From contig VAYU01000004.1 of assembly GCA_005884925.1 (NCBI GenBank), positions 1 through 37,055 of the forward strand: a stretch of 37,055 nt of DNA. Reading direction: 5' to 3'. Each line of letters opens with the position of its first letter. The first letter of the stretch is position 1. The notes beneath the pieces are model-generated. The model was given only the letters and a program-made list of their open reading frames with translations. It searched no databases and was not told where the DNA came from. The stretch comes from Actinomycetota bacterium. Its GTDB lineage: Bacteria; Actinomycetota; UBA4738; HRBIN12. The translations under genes and the position numbers were made by a program. Shown one piece after another: positions 24,263 through 32,344 of the stretch.

Positions 24263-24655
24263 TTACTCCCCGCCTGCGGCCGCCTCCAGATTCTTCGCCA
24301 CGACGGCCATCGTCTGGTCGTACTCGTCGGCAGGGCTGAACTCGATGACCTGGGTGCCGGGAAGACCGACCTCGCCGGTGTGTCCGGGTCCGACGTAATA
24401 CGCCTCGCCGGCTTCCGCGATGATGTCACCCTCTGGCCGGTGCATGATCATCCGGCCCTTGATGACGTAGCCCAAGTGATGGCTCTGACACCTATCGTCC
24501 GGCAGCCCCCGGTACATGGGCGTGAAGTCGCCGGCTTGATCGAATGATTCGAACCCGAGGATGTACCCATCCTCGCGCGCATACCGGCCCTCGAAGCCGG
24601 GCATGCTCTCCACCTGCGGGGCGCTGTCCTTGTTGAGCGTTGCTCCTGTGCCCAC
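24263..24655 (-). CDS. single-domain cupin protein
   Basis: 130 residues. GTG 24655 follows GGAGGAGGACCA. The core beta-barrel is at 45-115, with QSHHLGYVIKGRMIMH (a cupin motif 1 with paired His) and a motif 2 GEAYYVGPGHTGEV carrying another His. These could hold a metal ion. The family ranges from enzymes to ligand sensors, so no reaction can be claimed. It is monocistronic: a strong hairpin follows and 67 bp separate it from the upstream gene on the same strand. Confidence 0.82.
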   Translation of the reverse strand: MGTGATLNKDSAPQVESMPGFEGRYAREDGYILGFESFDQAGDFTPMYRGLPDDRCQSHHLGYVIKGRMIMHRPEGDIIAEAGEAYYVGPGHTGEVGLPGTQVIEFSPADEYDQTMAVVAKNLEAAAGGE

Positions 24656-24722
24656 TGGTCCTCCTCCATGTTCTGCGTCGCCTCACCGGCGCGCTCTTCC
24701 TCCACGAACCCATCCGTTCGGA

Positions 24723-25031
24723 TCACCCGCCCAAAGCCTCGTCACACGCTTCGTGCGAACCCTCGTGCAGTCGTGCGGCGAAGCTGTAGAAGGCAAGCCC
24801 GGGAGGAACGCCCGGGAAGTTCTCGTCGAGGAAGGCCTTCACATCGCGCATGCCGCCGGGCGCTTCAGCCGAGGAGCCGGGCGGCGACAGGGTGGCCGCC
24901 TCGATGCCCATGCAGCTCGCCGGCGTTGCCGTTGCGGAGCCGACGTCTGCCGCGGCCATGCTTGCGGGGCCGGCCAAGACGAAGGCCCCGGCGGTCAGGG
25001 CTCCTACGAACAGTTTGCTTCCGGCTCTCAT
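24723..25031 (-). CDS. exported small Cys protein (internal start within the fused frame)
   Basis: 102 residues if translation begins at ATG 25031, which has GAGGGGG 7 nt upstream. Residues 1-28 are a Sec signal peptide (MRAGSK, hydrophobic core, AAA). The mature part has two Cys (in ASCMGIE and EACDEA) that could form one disulfide, a PPGSS turn, and a C-terminal His-rich ARLHEGSHEACDE. The pattern of CMG-E, SPPGSS, PPG and HEGSHEACD is one I associate with small secreted actinobacterial proteins of unknown role. This is probably the ancestral gene unit, now in frame with the SRPBCC gene. Confidence 0.5.
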   Translation of the reverse strand: MRAGSKLFVGALTAGAFVLAGPASMAAADVGSATATPASCMGIEAATLSPPGSSAEAPGGMRDVKAFLDENFPGVPPGLAFYSFAARLHEGSHEACDEALGG

Positions 25032-25607
25032 CGTTCGCCCCCTCGATGTTTGTCCCTCTGCTCGTTCTTCCGCCACGCGGGCGAGATTTCGAACCGACCG
25101 CCGGCTGATCTTCGCCGACATCGCCAGCCCGATCGCGCGGAGGCCGGGGAGGTTGAAGATCCCGAGCATGCCGGGCAACTCGCTGATCCGCGTCACCCGG
25201 GACGTGCAGACGATCAGGCATCCACCCGCAGCGGGCTCGAGCTCGTACCGCTCGACGTTCGTCCAGTCGGTCGAGATGCCTTTCTTCGTCGTGAGCCGCG
25301 CCTCCGTGACGAACTCGAACGCCTTCCCGGGCGTCGCTTCCGTGACCACCGAGCGGTCCGAGAACGATCCCATCGGGTCCGACCCCGTGGAGTCGAACTC
25401 GGTGCCCACGACGGCCGACCCGGTGGGAGCCTCGATCGTCAGCAGCCGGGTGCGCTTGCGCTGCCGATCCCCAGCCCATACGGCGTGGCTGGAGAGGTCG
25501 GCGAGCACCGAATACACGGCCTCCGTCGTGGCTCGCGAGGTCGCCTCGACGCGGACGATCAGGTCGTGCTTCAGGGCGTTGGCGCCCCGATCTCCCGTCT
25601 TCTGCAT
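24723..25607 (-). CDS. SRPBCC domain fused in frame to an exported-type domain
   Basis: 294 residues. ATG 25607 sits 8 nt after GGAGG; an earlier ATG at 25613 is too close. Residues 10-180 are an SRPBCC/polyketide-cyclase-like domain (VYSVLADLSSHAVWAGD, then the KAFEFVTEARLTT strand, then NVERYELEPAAGGCLIVCTSRV, and a C-terminal helix). Without a stop the frame runs on through a basic linker into MRAGSKLFVGALTAGAFVLA, a perfect signal peptide, and a 75-residue domain with CMGIEAATLSPPGSS and HEGSHEACDEA. Either the SRPBCC stop codon was lost or the protein is a real inside-to-outside fusion. The internal ATG has its own ribosome site, so both forms may be made. Intact stop codons in relatives would settle it. 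Confidence 0.6.
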   Translation of the reverse strand: MQKTGDRGANALKHDLIVRVEATSRATTEAVYSVLADLSSHAVWAGDRQRKRTRLLTIEAPTGSAVVGTEFDSTGSDPMGSFSDRSVVTEATPGKAFEFVTEARLTTKKGISTDWTNVERYELEPAAGGCLIVCTSRVTRISELPGMLGIFNLPGLRAIGLAMSAKISRRSVRNLARVAEERAEGQTSRGRTMRAGSKLFVGALTAGAFVLAGPASMAAADVGSATATPASCMGIEAATLSPPGSSAEAPGGMRDVKAFLDENFPGVPPGLAFYSFAARLHEGSHEACDEALGG

Positions 25608-25700
25608 CTGCATCACCTCCGACCCGGAGGGTGCCGCGCGGCGACGCTCGAAGGATGGGGAACGCTCCCCATCTTCGGCCGGAGATCGGTTGAGCGGGTA

Positions 25701-27356
25701 TCAGATGCGGCGCTCGCCGGAGGAACGCACGGCGTACGCGGCGGCCTCCTGCCTGCTCCGGAGGTGGAGCTTCGCCAGGAGATTGCTCACATGGTTCCCC
25801 GCCGTCTTGGTGCTGATGTAGAGGCGTGCGGCGATCTCGGCGTTGGTCAGACCTTCCCCGAGGAGCCCGAGCACCTCGAGCTCCCTCTGGGTGAGGAGCC
25901 CGACCCCCTTCGGTCCGGTCCGGGCGGGGCCGCCCGCCTCGCGGACGATCGCGGCCGCTTCGTCGGCTTCGCGATCCGCGCCGATTCGCTCGAAGGTCTC
26001 GAGCGCCACCCTCGCCTCGCGTCCGGCGACGTCCGGATCGTCCCCCCGGATCGCGCGCGCGAGCTCCATCCGGGTGCGGGCAGCCTCGAGCGGCATCTCC
26101 AGGCGTTCGAAGGCCGTGAGCGCACGTTCGAGGTGGTCGCGGGCGATGTCCGGCTCGCCGCTCGCCCGAGCGACGCGCCCCGCCGCCAGGGCGGCGATCG
26201 CCGTCAGCCGCGGGTGGCCGAACCGGTCGGCGAGCGAGGCGAGGCGGCCCGCGCTGGACTGCGCGTCATCCACGGTCCCGTGAGCGAGCTGCACCTCGAC
26301 GAGCGTCGATAGCAGGGGTACGGCAACGACCGTCTCCCCCACTTCGTTGAGACGGCGCAGCAGGAGGGCGGCGGCGACGGCGTGTTCCCCCTTGAGTCGG
26401 TGGATCCCGACGCTCGCCCCGAGGGACTCGGGAAGATCCTCGTGGCCCGCGAGGAGGCGCTCGGCCTCCTCGATCCGACCCTGGAGGATCCGGAGCTCGG
26501 CCAGCTTGGCCGCCGGGTGGATGCAGCGCGAGCGATGACCCGTGCCCTCCAGCGCGCCGAGCGCCTCAACGAGGCACCGCTCGGCCATCCCAAGGTCGCC
26601 CTTCGCTTGGAAGAACTCCGCCCCGCACGTGCCACAGAAGGAGATCAACGCTCCGTGGAGGTGGCGGGACATGTAGGTCTCGATCACGTCGTTCCATCGC
26701 ATCAGGCGCTCGACCTCACCCGACTCCTCGCAGGCGAGGGTCACGACGCAGCAGATATCGCCGAACACCACGGGGTCGGAGACCTCGCCGGCCGTCGCCG
26801 CGACCATCGACTCGTCGAGGGCTGTGACGCCCTCGTCGAACTCACCGCCCAACAGGAGCGCACGACCGAGCAGCGCCAGGGACGAGGCCTCGAGCTCAGC
26901 GTCGCCGGACCGGCGGGCGGTCTCGAGAGCAGCTTCGGCGTGCGTGCGCATCTGAGCCGGGTCGAACGATCGGCTGCCCCACGTCAGTTCGAGCCATCCG
27001 TGGGCGGGTCCGGGCTCGACGTCGCGCAGCAGGCCCTGCGCCCGCGCGAGCCATCCGTTGCCGGCGGGCTCGTTGCCGACCGCCTCGACGTATTCCCTGG
27101 CCAGCCAGAGGGCGATCCGCGCGGCCCGGACCGCATCACCTCGCGTCCGGAAGGAGGTGTAGGCACGCTCGCGCTGATCGATCGCGCCGTCGACGTCGCC
27201 GAGCCACCAGAGCGTGCGTCCGAGCCCGTCGGACGCCTCCGGGTCGTGGCCCTGCTCGACGGCCGCCATGAACGCGTCGCGCGCCGACTCCCACTCGCCG
27301 GACGCGAGGGCTTCGTGGCCGCGTGAGGTCAGTTCGACGATCGGGTCGACGTCCAT
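25701..27356 (-). CDS. LuxR-family regulator with TPR-like helical repeats
   Basis: 551 residues from ATG 27356 (start by domain logic; ribosome site weak). Nearly the whole protein is helical repeats of the TPR kind ([47 protein letters not shown]), with no NTP-binding domain. The C-terminal 60 residues are a LuxR helix-turn-helix: [15 protein letters not shown] then [26 protein letters not shown]. Such proteins sense a ligand or partner through the repeats and activate transcription. It is divergent from the even larger LuxR gene, 127 bp away. Confidence 0.88.
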   Translation of the reverse strand: MDVDPIVELTSRGHEALASGEWESARDAFMAAVEQGHDPEASDGLGRTLWWLGDVDGAIDQRERAYTSFRTRGDAVRAARIALWLAREYVEAVGNEPAGNGWLARAQGLLRDVEPGPAHGWLELTWGSRSFDPAQMRTHAEAALETARRSGDAELEASSLALLGRALLLGGEFDEGVTALDESMVAATAGEVSDPVVFGDICCVVTLACEESGEVERLMRWNDVIETYMSRHLHGALISFCGTCGAEFFQAKGDLGMAERCLVEALGALEGTGHRSRCIHPAAKLAELRILQGRIEEAERLLAGHEDLPESLGASVGIHRLKGEHAVAAALLLRRLNEVGETVVAVPLLSTLVEVQLAHGTVDDAQSSAGRLASLADRFGHPRLTAIAALAAGRVARASGEPDIARDHLERALTAFERLEMPLEAARTRMELARAIRGDDPDVAGREARVALETFERIGADREADEAAAIVREAGGPARTGPKGVGLLTQRELEVLGLLGEGLTNAEIAARLYISTKTAGNHVSNLLAKLHLRSRQEAAAYAVRSSGERRI

Positions 27357-27483
27357 CGCCGGATGATGACTCAGGCGCCGACGGAGGACTACCCCGTCTG
27401 AACCCTTGCGACCGACGTGCCAACTCCTGCACCGGCTGCGAACCGCTCTACGATTCGCTCGAAGGGTGCGCAAGGAGGAGCAG

Positions 27484-30279
27484 GTGATCCTCGGTCGGGA
27501 ACGCGAACTTGGCGAGCTCCAGCGGTTCACGGCGTCGATCCCGCAGGGCCCGTCCGCCCTGCTCCTGGAAGGCGTGGCCGGGATCGGCAAGACCACCATC
27601 TGGCTCGAAGCCGCGGCGATGGCCCGCCAGGCGGACTTCCGCGTGCTCTCGGCTCGAGCGTCGGAGTCGGAGGCACGGCTCTCGTACGCGGCCCTCGGCG
27701 ATCTGCTCGAAGGCGTCGTGGACGATGTGCTTCCCGACCTTCCGGCTCCGCAACGACGTGCCCTGGAGGTGGCGCTCCTTCGCTCAGACTCTGTCGGCGC
27801 CGCGCCCGACCAGCGAGCGGTCTCGCTCGCGACGCGCACCGTTCTGCACGCACTCGCCGCTTCCGCGCCGGTCGTGCTCGCGATCGACGACGTCCAGTGG
27901 CTCGACGCGCCGACCGCACGCATCCTGTCGTTCGTGCTGCGGCGTCTGTCCGAGGAACCTGTGGCGCTGATCGCCACCGTCCGGATCGGCTCCCAGCCTC
28001 AAGCCGATCCGATCGATGTCGGGGGCGCGATGGCATCGATCACGCGGCTTCAGGTCGGGCCGCTGCATGAGGATCCGCTCGGGCGCCTGCTTCGGGAGCG
28101 AACCGGGTCGGACTTCCCGCATCCGGTCGTGGTCCGCCTGCATCGCACGTCGCGTGGCAACCCGCTCTTCGCGCTCGAGATCGCGCGAGCGATCGCCCGG
28201 GGCGGCGTTCGAGCCGAGCCCGGGGCGCCGCTCCCCGTTCCGGAGGATCTCCAGCTGCTGCTCTCGGCGCGGCTCGCCTCGCTGCCATCTTCGGCGAGCC
28301 TTCCCTTGTTGGCGATCGCGTCGTCGACGCACCCAACCGTCGGATCGGTCCTCGCGAGCGCTCCCTCCGAGGACGAGGCGCGAGACGGCCTCACACACGC
28401 AGAGGCCGCCGGGATCATCGAGCGAAACGACGGACGCGTGCGCTTCTCCCACCCGCTCCTCGGTTCGACCGTCTACGCGAACGCGCCTCCGGAGCAGAGG
28501 CGTCAGATGCATCAGCGTCTGGCCGGGCTCGTCGTCGACCCCGAGGAGAGCGCGCGCCACCTCGCCCTCGCCGCGCAGGGGCCCGATGCCGACGTCGCAC
28601 GCGCTCTCGACGATGCAGCGCGCCACGCGCGGGCTCGAGGGGCTCCGGACGCCGCGGCCGAGCTCGCGGAACTCTCGCGACGGTGCACACCGCTCGAGGA
28701 CACCGCCGGGCTCCGGAACCGCAGCCTCGGGGCCGCCGAGTACCACTTCGACGCCGGCGATGCCTCGAGAGCGGTCGACGTCTTGAGGGAAGCGATCGCC
28801 GCTGCGCCCGCCGGGACGGAGCGCGCGGAGATGCTGTTCCGCCTGTCGTCGATGAGCTGGATGAACCTGATCCGCGGCGTACGCGAGCCCGCCCAGCGAG
28901 CGATGGAGGAGGTGGGGGACGACCTCGGGACGCGGGCGGGCCTCGAGATGGAGCTCGCGTGGGTCGCGTTCTACCTCGCCGACCTTGCGGAGGCATCGGA
29001 GCAGGCGCGCCGCTCGGTGGCCGACGCGGAACAGATCAGCGATCCGGCGATCAAGGCGGACGCGCTCGCGACGCTCGGATCCGTCGAGTTCGTGCTCGGA
29101 ACACCCAGCGAAGACCGGATGACGGAAGCCGTCGAGCTCCAGAACGAGATGATGGCTCACCGATCGTGGACCGAAGTGTCCGTCTACACGACCCCACGTT
29201 CGATGGTCGGGCTCCAGCTCATGTGGTCCGGTCGCATCGAAGACGCTCGGGCGATCTTCCTCGAGGAGCTTGCCGAGTACGAGAAGCACGCGATGTACAC
29301 CGTTCGCCAGGAGGTCCTGTGCTACTTGGCGGAGCTCGAGTGCCGAGCCGGTCGGTGGCGCATCGCTGCGGACTTATCGGCCGAGGCGATGGAAACGGTG
29401 GTCGAGTCGGGGCAGACCGTGACGCAGAGCCACGTGGCGCTGTTCAACCAGGCGCTCGCGGCCGCCCACCTCGGACGGGTCGAGGAGGCTCGGTCGTGGG
29501 GGACCGAGGGCTTGCGACGTGCGTTGTTGAACGACGACCTCTTCAACGCGACGTGGCACCGAGCGGTCCTCGGGTTCCTCGAGCTGTCGCTCGGGCGGGC
29601 GGCCGAGGCACACGAGCACCTCGAACCGGCGGTTCGCTATCTGGAGCGGATGGGGTCAGCGGAGCCGGCGATCATCCCGTGCGTGCCCGACGAGGTCGAG
29701 GCGCTGGTCGCGCTCGGGCGCCTGGATGAGGCGGAGCCGCTCGTCGACCGTTTGGAGCAGCAGGGACGCGGCCGCGACCGACCCTGGGCACTCGCGGCCG
29801 CCGGCCGATGCCGTGGCCTGATGGCGGCGGCGCGCGGCGAGCTCGGCGAGGCGCTGGCCGCCGTGGAGAAGGCTCTCGACGAGCATCGGCGAGTGGCCCA
29901 GCCGTTCGAGCACGCCAGGTCGATGTTCGTCCTCGGGCAGATCCAGCGGCGGCGGAAGCAGAAACGGGCGGCGCGTGACGCCCTCCACGACGCGCGCGAC
30001 ACGTTCTCGGAGCTCGGCGCCCGGCTGTGGACGGTTCGAGCCGATGCCGAGCTCGCCCGGATCGGAGGGCGACCGCCGCCGCCCCTCGAGCTCACGGCCG
30101 GCGAGCGGTCGGTCGCGGAGCTGGTTGCCGAAGGCCGCACGAACCGCGAGGTCGCGGACGCGCTCTTCATGAGTCCGAGCACCGTCCAGGCACACCTCAA
30201 GCGCATCTACCGCAAGCTCGGCGTCCGCTCTCGAACCGAGCTTGCGGCCGGCATCGACCGCGCGCCGCCTACCGACTGA
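27484..30279 (+). CDS. LAL-type LuxR regulator with AAA/NTPase domain
   Basis: 931 residues. GTG 27484 is preferred because AAGGAGGAG lies just ahead; GTG 27466 is less well placed. Walker [10 protein letters not shown] is at 30-38 and Walker [11 protein letters not shown] at 130-139 (Asp135-136), in the STAND-type NTPase of large ATP-binding LuxR regulators. TPR-like helices fill the middle, and the HTH is at about 868-925 ([30 protein letters not shown]). These regulators often control sugar or secondary-metabolite genes. The next gene downstream encodes a small exported protein. Target genes are not identifiable here. Confidence 0.9.
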   Translation: MILGRERELGELQRFTASIPQGPSALLLEGVAGIGKTTIWLEAAAMARQADFRVLSARASESEARLSYAALGDLLEGVVDDVLPDLPAPQRRALEVALLRSDSVGAAPDQRAVSLATRTVLHALAASAPVVLAIDDVQWLDAPTARILSFVLRRLSEEPVALIATVRIGSQPQADPIDVGGAMASITRLQVGPLHEDPLGRLLRERTGSDFPHPVVVRLHRTSRGNPLFALEIARAIARGGVRAEPGAPLPVPEDLQLLLSARLASLPSSASLPLLAIASSTHPTVGSVLASAPSEDEARDGLTHAEAAGIIERNDGRVRFSHPLLGSTVYANAPPEQRRQMHQRLAGLVVDPEESARHLALAAQGPDADVARALDDAARHARARGAPDAAAELAELSRRCTPLEDTAGLRNRSLGAAEYHFDAGDASRAVDVLREAIAAAPAGTERAEMLFRLSSMSWMNLIRGVREPAQRAMEEVGDDLGTRAGLEMELAWVAFYLADLAEASEQARRSVADAEQISDPAIKADALATLGSVEFVLGTPSEDRMTEAVELQNEMMAHRSWTEVSVYTTPRSMVGLQLMWSGRIEDARAIFLEELAEYEKHAMYTVRQEVLCYLAELECRAGRWRIAADLSAEAMETVVESGQTVTQSHVALFNQALAAAHLGRVEEARSWGTEGLRRALLNDDLFNATWHRAVLGFLELSLGRAAEAHEHLEPAVRYLERMGSAEPAIIPCVPDEVEALVALGRLDEAEPLVDRLEQQGRGRDRPWALAAAGRCRGLMAAARGELGEALAAVEKALDEHRRVAQPFEHARSMFVLGQIQRRRKQKRAARDALHDARDTFSELGARLWTVRADAELARIGGRPPPPLELTAGERSVAELVAEGRTNREVADALFMSPSTVQAHLKRIYRKLGVRSRTELAAGIDRAPPTD

Positions 30280-30389
30280 GCGGGCGCCTTCTGCGGTCAA
30301 ACGTACCCGTGCGGGCGATTCCTCGACCGTCGCTGCCTAATAGCGTGCGGGCCGGAGCAGCAGACACGAGCAGACGGAAGGAGGCTCAC

Positions 30390-30629
30390 ATGAGGAAGCT
30401 CGCGATCCCCCTGATCGCCGGTCTGGTGGCGCTGGGCTTCGCGCCCACCGCACTCGCCGCAACGCCACGTGCAGACAGGTACTACGTGGTGAAGTGCAAC
30501 GATGGGAACGAGTACGAGGCCGTCGACGCGCATGCCGTCGAGCAGGGCGGCAAGGCACACGCGGTTGCACTGTTCAGCCGGAATACGCCGTTCGGTCTTA
30601 CGTGCTGGCTGGAGCCCGTCACGTCCTAG
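30390..30629 (+). CDS. small exported protein, unknown function
   Basis: 79 residues. ATG 30390 follows GGAAGGAGG. A Sec signal peptide (MRKLAIPLIAGLVALGFAPTA, cut after ALA) leaves about 55 residues with two Cys (VVKCNDG and LTCWLEP) that could form one disulfide. It is 110 bp past the LAL regulator and is closed by a 14-bp hairpin, so it is probably its own unit. No family recognised. Confidence 0.7.
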   Translation: MRKLAIPLIAGLVALGFAPTALAATPRADRYYVVKCNDGNEYEAVDAHAVEQGGKAHAVALFSRNTPFGLTCWLEPVTS

Positions 30630-30640
30630 GCGAACGACGT

Positions 30641-30676
30641 CCGGGTGGGTCCGCCGTCTGCTGCGGACCCACCCGG
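30641..30676 (+). terminator. 14-bp perfect hairpin after the small exported gene
   Basis: CCGGGTGGGTCCGC (30641-30654) pairs perfectly with 30663-30676 around an 8-nt loop, starting 11 bp after the stop codon. No T-tract. Confidence 0.8.
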
Positions 30677-30771
30677 GCTTCTCACGGTCCAAGTGCGCGT
30701 CTCGCTCGCAGGATGCCCGTTCTCGAACGAGACTTGAGCTCCTCGAGCCGCCCCGCCTCTCGCGAGGCAAG

Positions 30772-31710
30772 ATGGCGCTCGTGGAGAGTCAACTTCACGT
30801 GGACGTCCCGCTGGCCGAGGCTTGGGTGGCCTCATCCGTACCGATCGTCGGACACCTGGAACCCGTGCAGACCGAGCCATGGGCGTCGGTCTACCGCGCC
30901 ACCCTGGCCGCGGGGATCGTCTGGTTCAAGGCATGCGCGCCTCATCGGGCCTTCGAGGTGCCGCTCACGGCGTCGCTCTCTGCGCGATGGCCGACGACGG
31001 TAGCCGAGGTGCTCGCGTATGACGTCGATCGCCGGTGGCTGCTGACCGCTGACGCCGGCGAGCCGTTCCGGGAACTCGGCAATCCTCCCGAGCGCTGGCT
31101 CGATGTGTTGCCCGCCTACGCGCGGCTGCAGATCGGGGAGATCGATCACGCCGCCGATCACCTCGACGTCGGCGTGCCCGACTTGCGACTTGCACAGCTT
31201 CCCGAACGCTACGACGAGCTCCTCGCCGCCGAGCTCCCGCTCGCACCATGCGAGACCGCGGCCGTCGCGGCGCTCGGTCAGCGCTTCTCGGACCTGTGCG
31301 CAGAACTGGAGAGCCACGGCATCGGAGCCACCGTGCAACACGACGATCTCCATATGAACAACGTCTACGTGAAGGACGGCGCGCTTCGGGTGCTCGACTG
31401 GGGCGACGCGTCGATCTCGCACCCGTTCTTCTCCCTGTTCGAGACCTTCCGGTTCCTGACCGAGATGAACCGACTCAGCCCAGGCGACCCTTGGTTCGGA
31501 CGGCTTCGCGACGCCTACCTCGAACCGTGGGGGCCAGGGCACCTCGAGACGTTCGATCTGGCCCTTCGCATCGCGGGGCTCGCGCACGCGATCGCCTGGC
31601 TCGACCAGCGCGACGCACTCCCGGTGCGGGATCGACCGGACTTCGACATGGGGTTCGGAGGGATCCTCCGGGTCGCGTTGCGGACCGCATCCGACACACT
31701 GTCGTCTTGA
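30772..31710 (+). CDS. aminoglycoside-phosphotransferase-like (APH) kinase
   Basis: 312 residues. ATG 30772 has GCGAGG upstream; an earlier in-frame start is possible. The fold is shown by Lys53 (WFKAC) in the N lobe, the catalytic loop VQHDDLHMNNVYV (His190, Asp192, Asn197) and the metal motif LDWGDASISHP (Asp209, Asp212). Family members phosphorylate small molecules: aminoglycosides, choline, homoserine or others. The substrate cannot be told and resistance should not be assumed. A degraded copy of residues 115-146 lies 3.5 kb downstream. Confidence 0.88.
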   Translation: MALVESQLHVDVPLAEAWVASSVPIVGHLEPVQTEPWASVYRATLAAGIVWFKACAPHRAFEVPLTASLSARWPTTVAEVLAYDVDRRWLLTADAGEPFRELGNPPERWLDVLPAYARLQIGEIDHAADHLDVGVPDLRLAQLPERYDELLAAELPLAPCETAAVAALGQRFSDLCAELESHGIGATVQHDDLHMNNVYVKDGALRVLDWGDASISHPFFSLFETFRFLTEMNRLSPGDPWFGRLRDAYLEPWGPGHLETFDLALRIAGLAHAIAWLDQRDALPVRDRPDFDMGFGGILRVALRTASDTLSS

Positions 31711-31782
31711 GGACAGGCAGAGATGACTCACGCTATGCGGATGCGTCGCGACAGCGAGCCCATAGGAGGAAGGAGCGGATCG

Positions 31783-32233
31783 ATGGACCAACCAACCGCA
31801 GAGCAAGCGCTACGCCAGCTCGAGCCTCTGGTCGGTGAGTGGACCCTCGAGGCGAGACGGCCTGACGGAGAGCTGTGGCCGGGGGCGGGAGGGCCACCTT
31901 CGACTGGCACGCCTCGGGGGCACATCTGGTCCAGCGTGGAACGGCCGAGCTTCCCGAGGCGCCCGACAACGTCTCGATCATCGGATGCGATGCGGCCAAC
32001 GGGACGTACTTCCAGCTGTACTCCGACGAGCGCGGCGTCTGCCGCGTCTACGAGATGAGCATCGGCAACGGCGAGTGGAAGCTCTGGCGGGAGGGCGAGC
32101 CCTTCTCCCAACGCTTCGTGGCGACCTTCAGCGACGACGGGAAAACGATCACCGGACGGTGGGGGATCTCGCCCAAGACGGCGCCAACTACACGACCGAC
32201 TTCGACCTCATCTACCGCAGGGTCGACACGTAA
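31783..32233 (+). pseudogene. frameshifted DUF1579-like small protein
   Basis: The gene would start at ATG 31783 (AGGAGGAAGGAG upstream) with QALRQLEPLVGEWTLEARRP. It must change frame twice to finish as a sensible protein. The first change is near 31875-31895 (a run rich in G: GGGGGCGGGAGGG), after which the frame reads ATFDWHASGAHLVQRG and TYFQLYSDERGVCRVYEMS. The second is near 32170-32180, after which it ends DGANYTTDFDLIYRRVDT. Each shift equals one missing base. The pieces joined make a typical 150-residue DUF1579-like protein. It is a pseudogene, or carries sequencing errors in homopolymers. Confidence 0.75.
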
Positions 32234-32255
32234 CGCTACGACAAGACGGTCCCCA

Positions 32256-32330
32256 GGATTCCGATACGTGCGGGTTGCGATTCTTGGGCGTATCGTATAC
32301 TCTTTCCGAGACGTTCCCGGATCGGAATCC
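32256..32330. promoter_or_regulatory. nested inverted repeats around the efflux promoter, likely TetR operator region
   Basis: GGATTCCGAT (32256-32265) is the exact reverse complement of ATCGGAATCC (32321-32330). Inside, CGATACG (32262-32268) mirrors CGTATCG (32289-32295), and GTATCGTATAC (32290-32300) is itself nearly palindromic. TTCCGA/TCGGAA also pair. These lie over the promoter of the pump/TetR operon, where its own TetR would be expected to bind. Confidence 0.55.
32275..32301 (+). promoter_or_regulatory. candidate promoter of the DHA2/TetR operon
   Basis: TTGCGA (32275-32280) and TATACT (32296-32301) with a 15-bp spacer, giving a leader of about 36 bp to ATG 32345, which follows AAGGAGG. 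The spacer is short, typical of promoters that need help or are repressed; the -10 overlaps the palindrome. Confidence 0.5.
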
Positions 32331-32344
32331 CGAAGGAGGCCCCT

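Noticed and set aside
30772-31710. calling the APH-like gene an antibiotic-resistance gene
   Set aside because: The family fold is clear but substrates vary widely and nothing in the sequence fixes an aminoglycoside.
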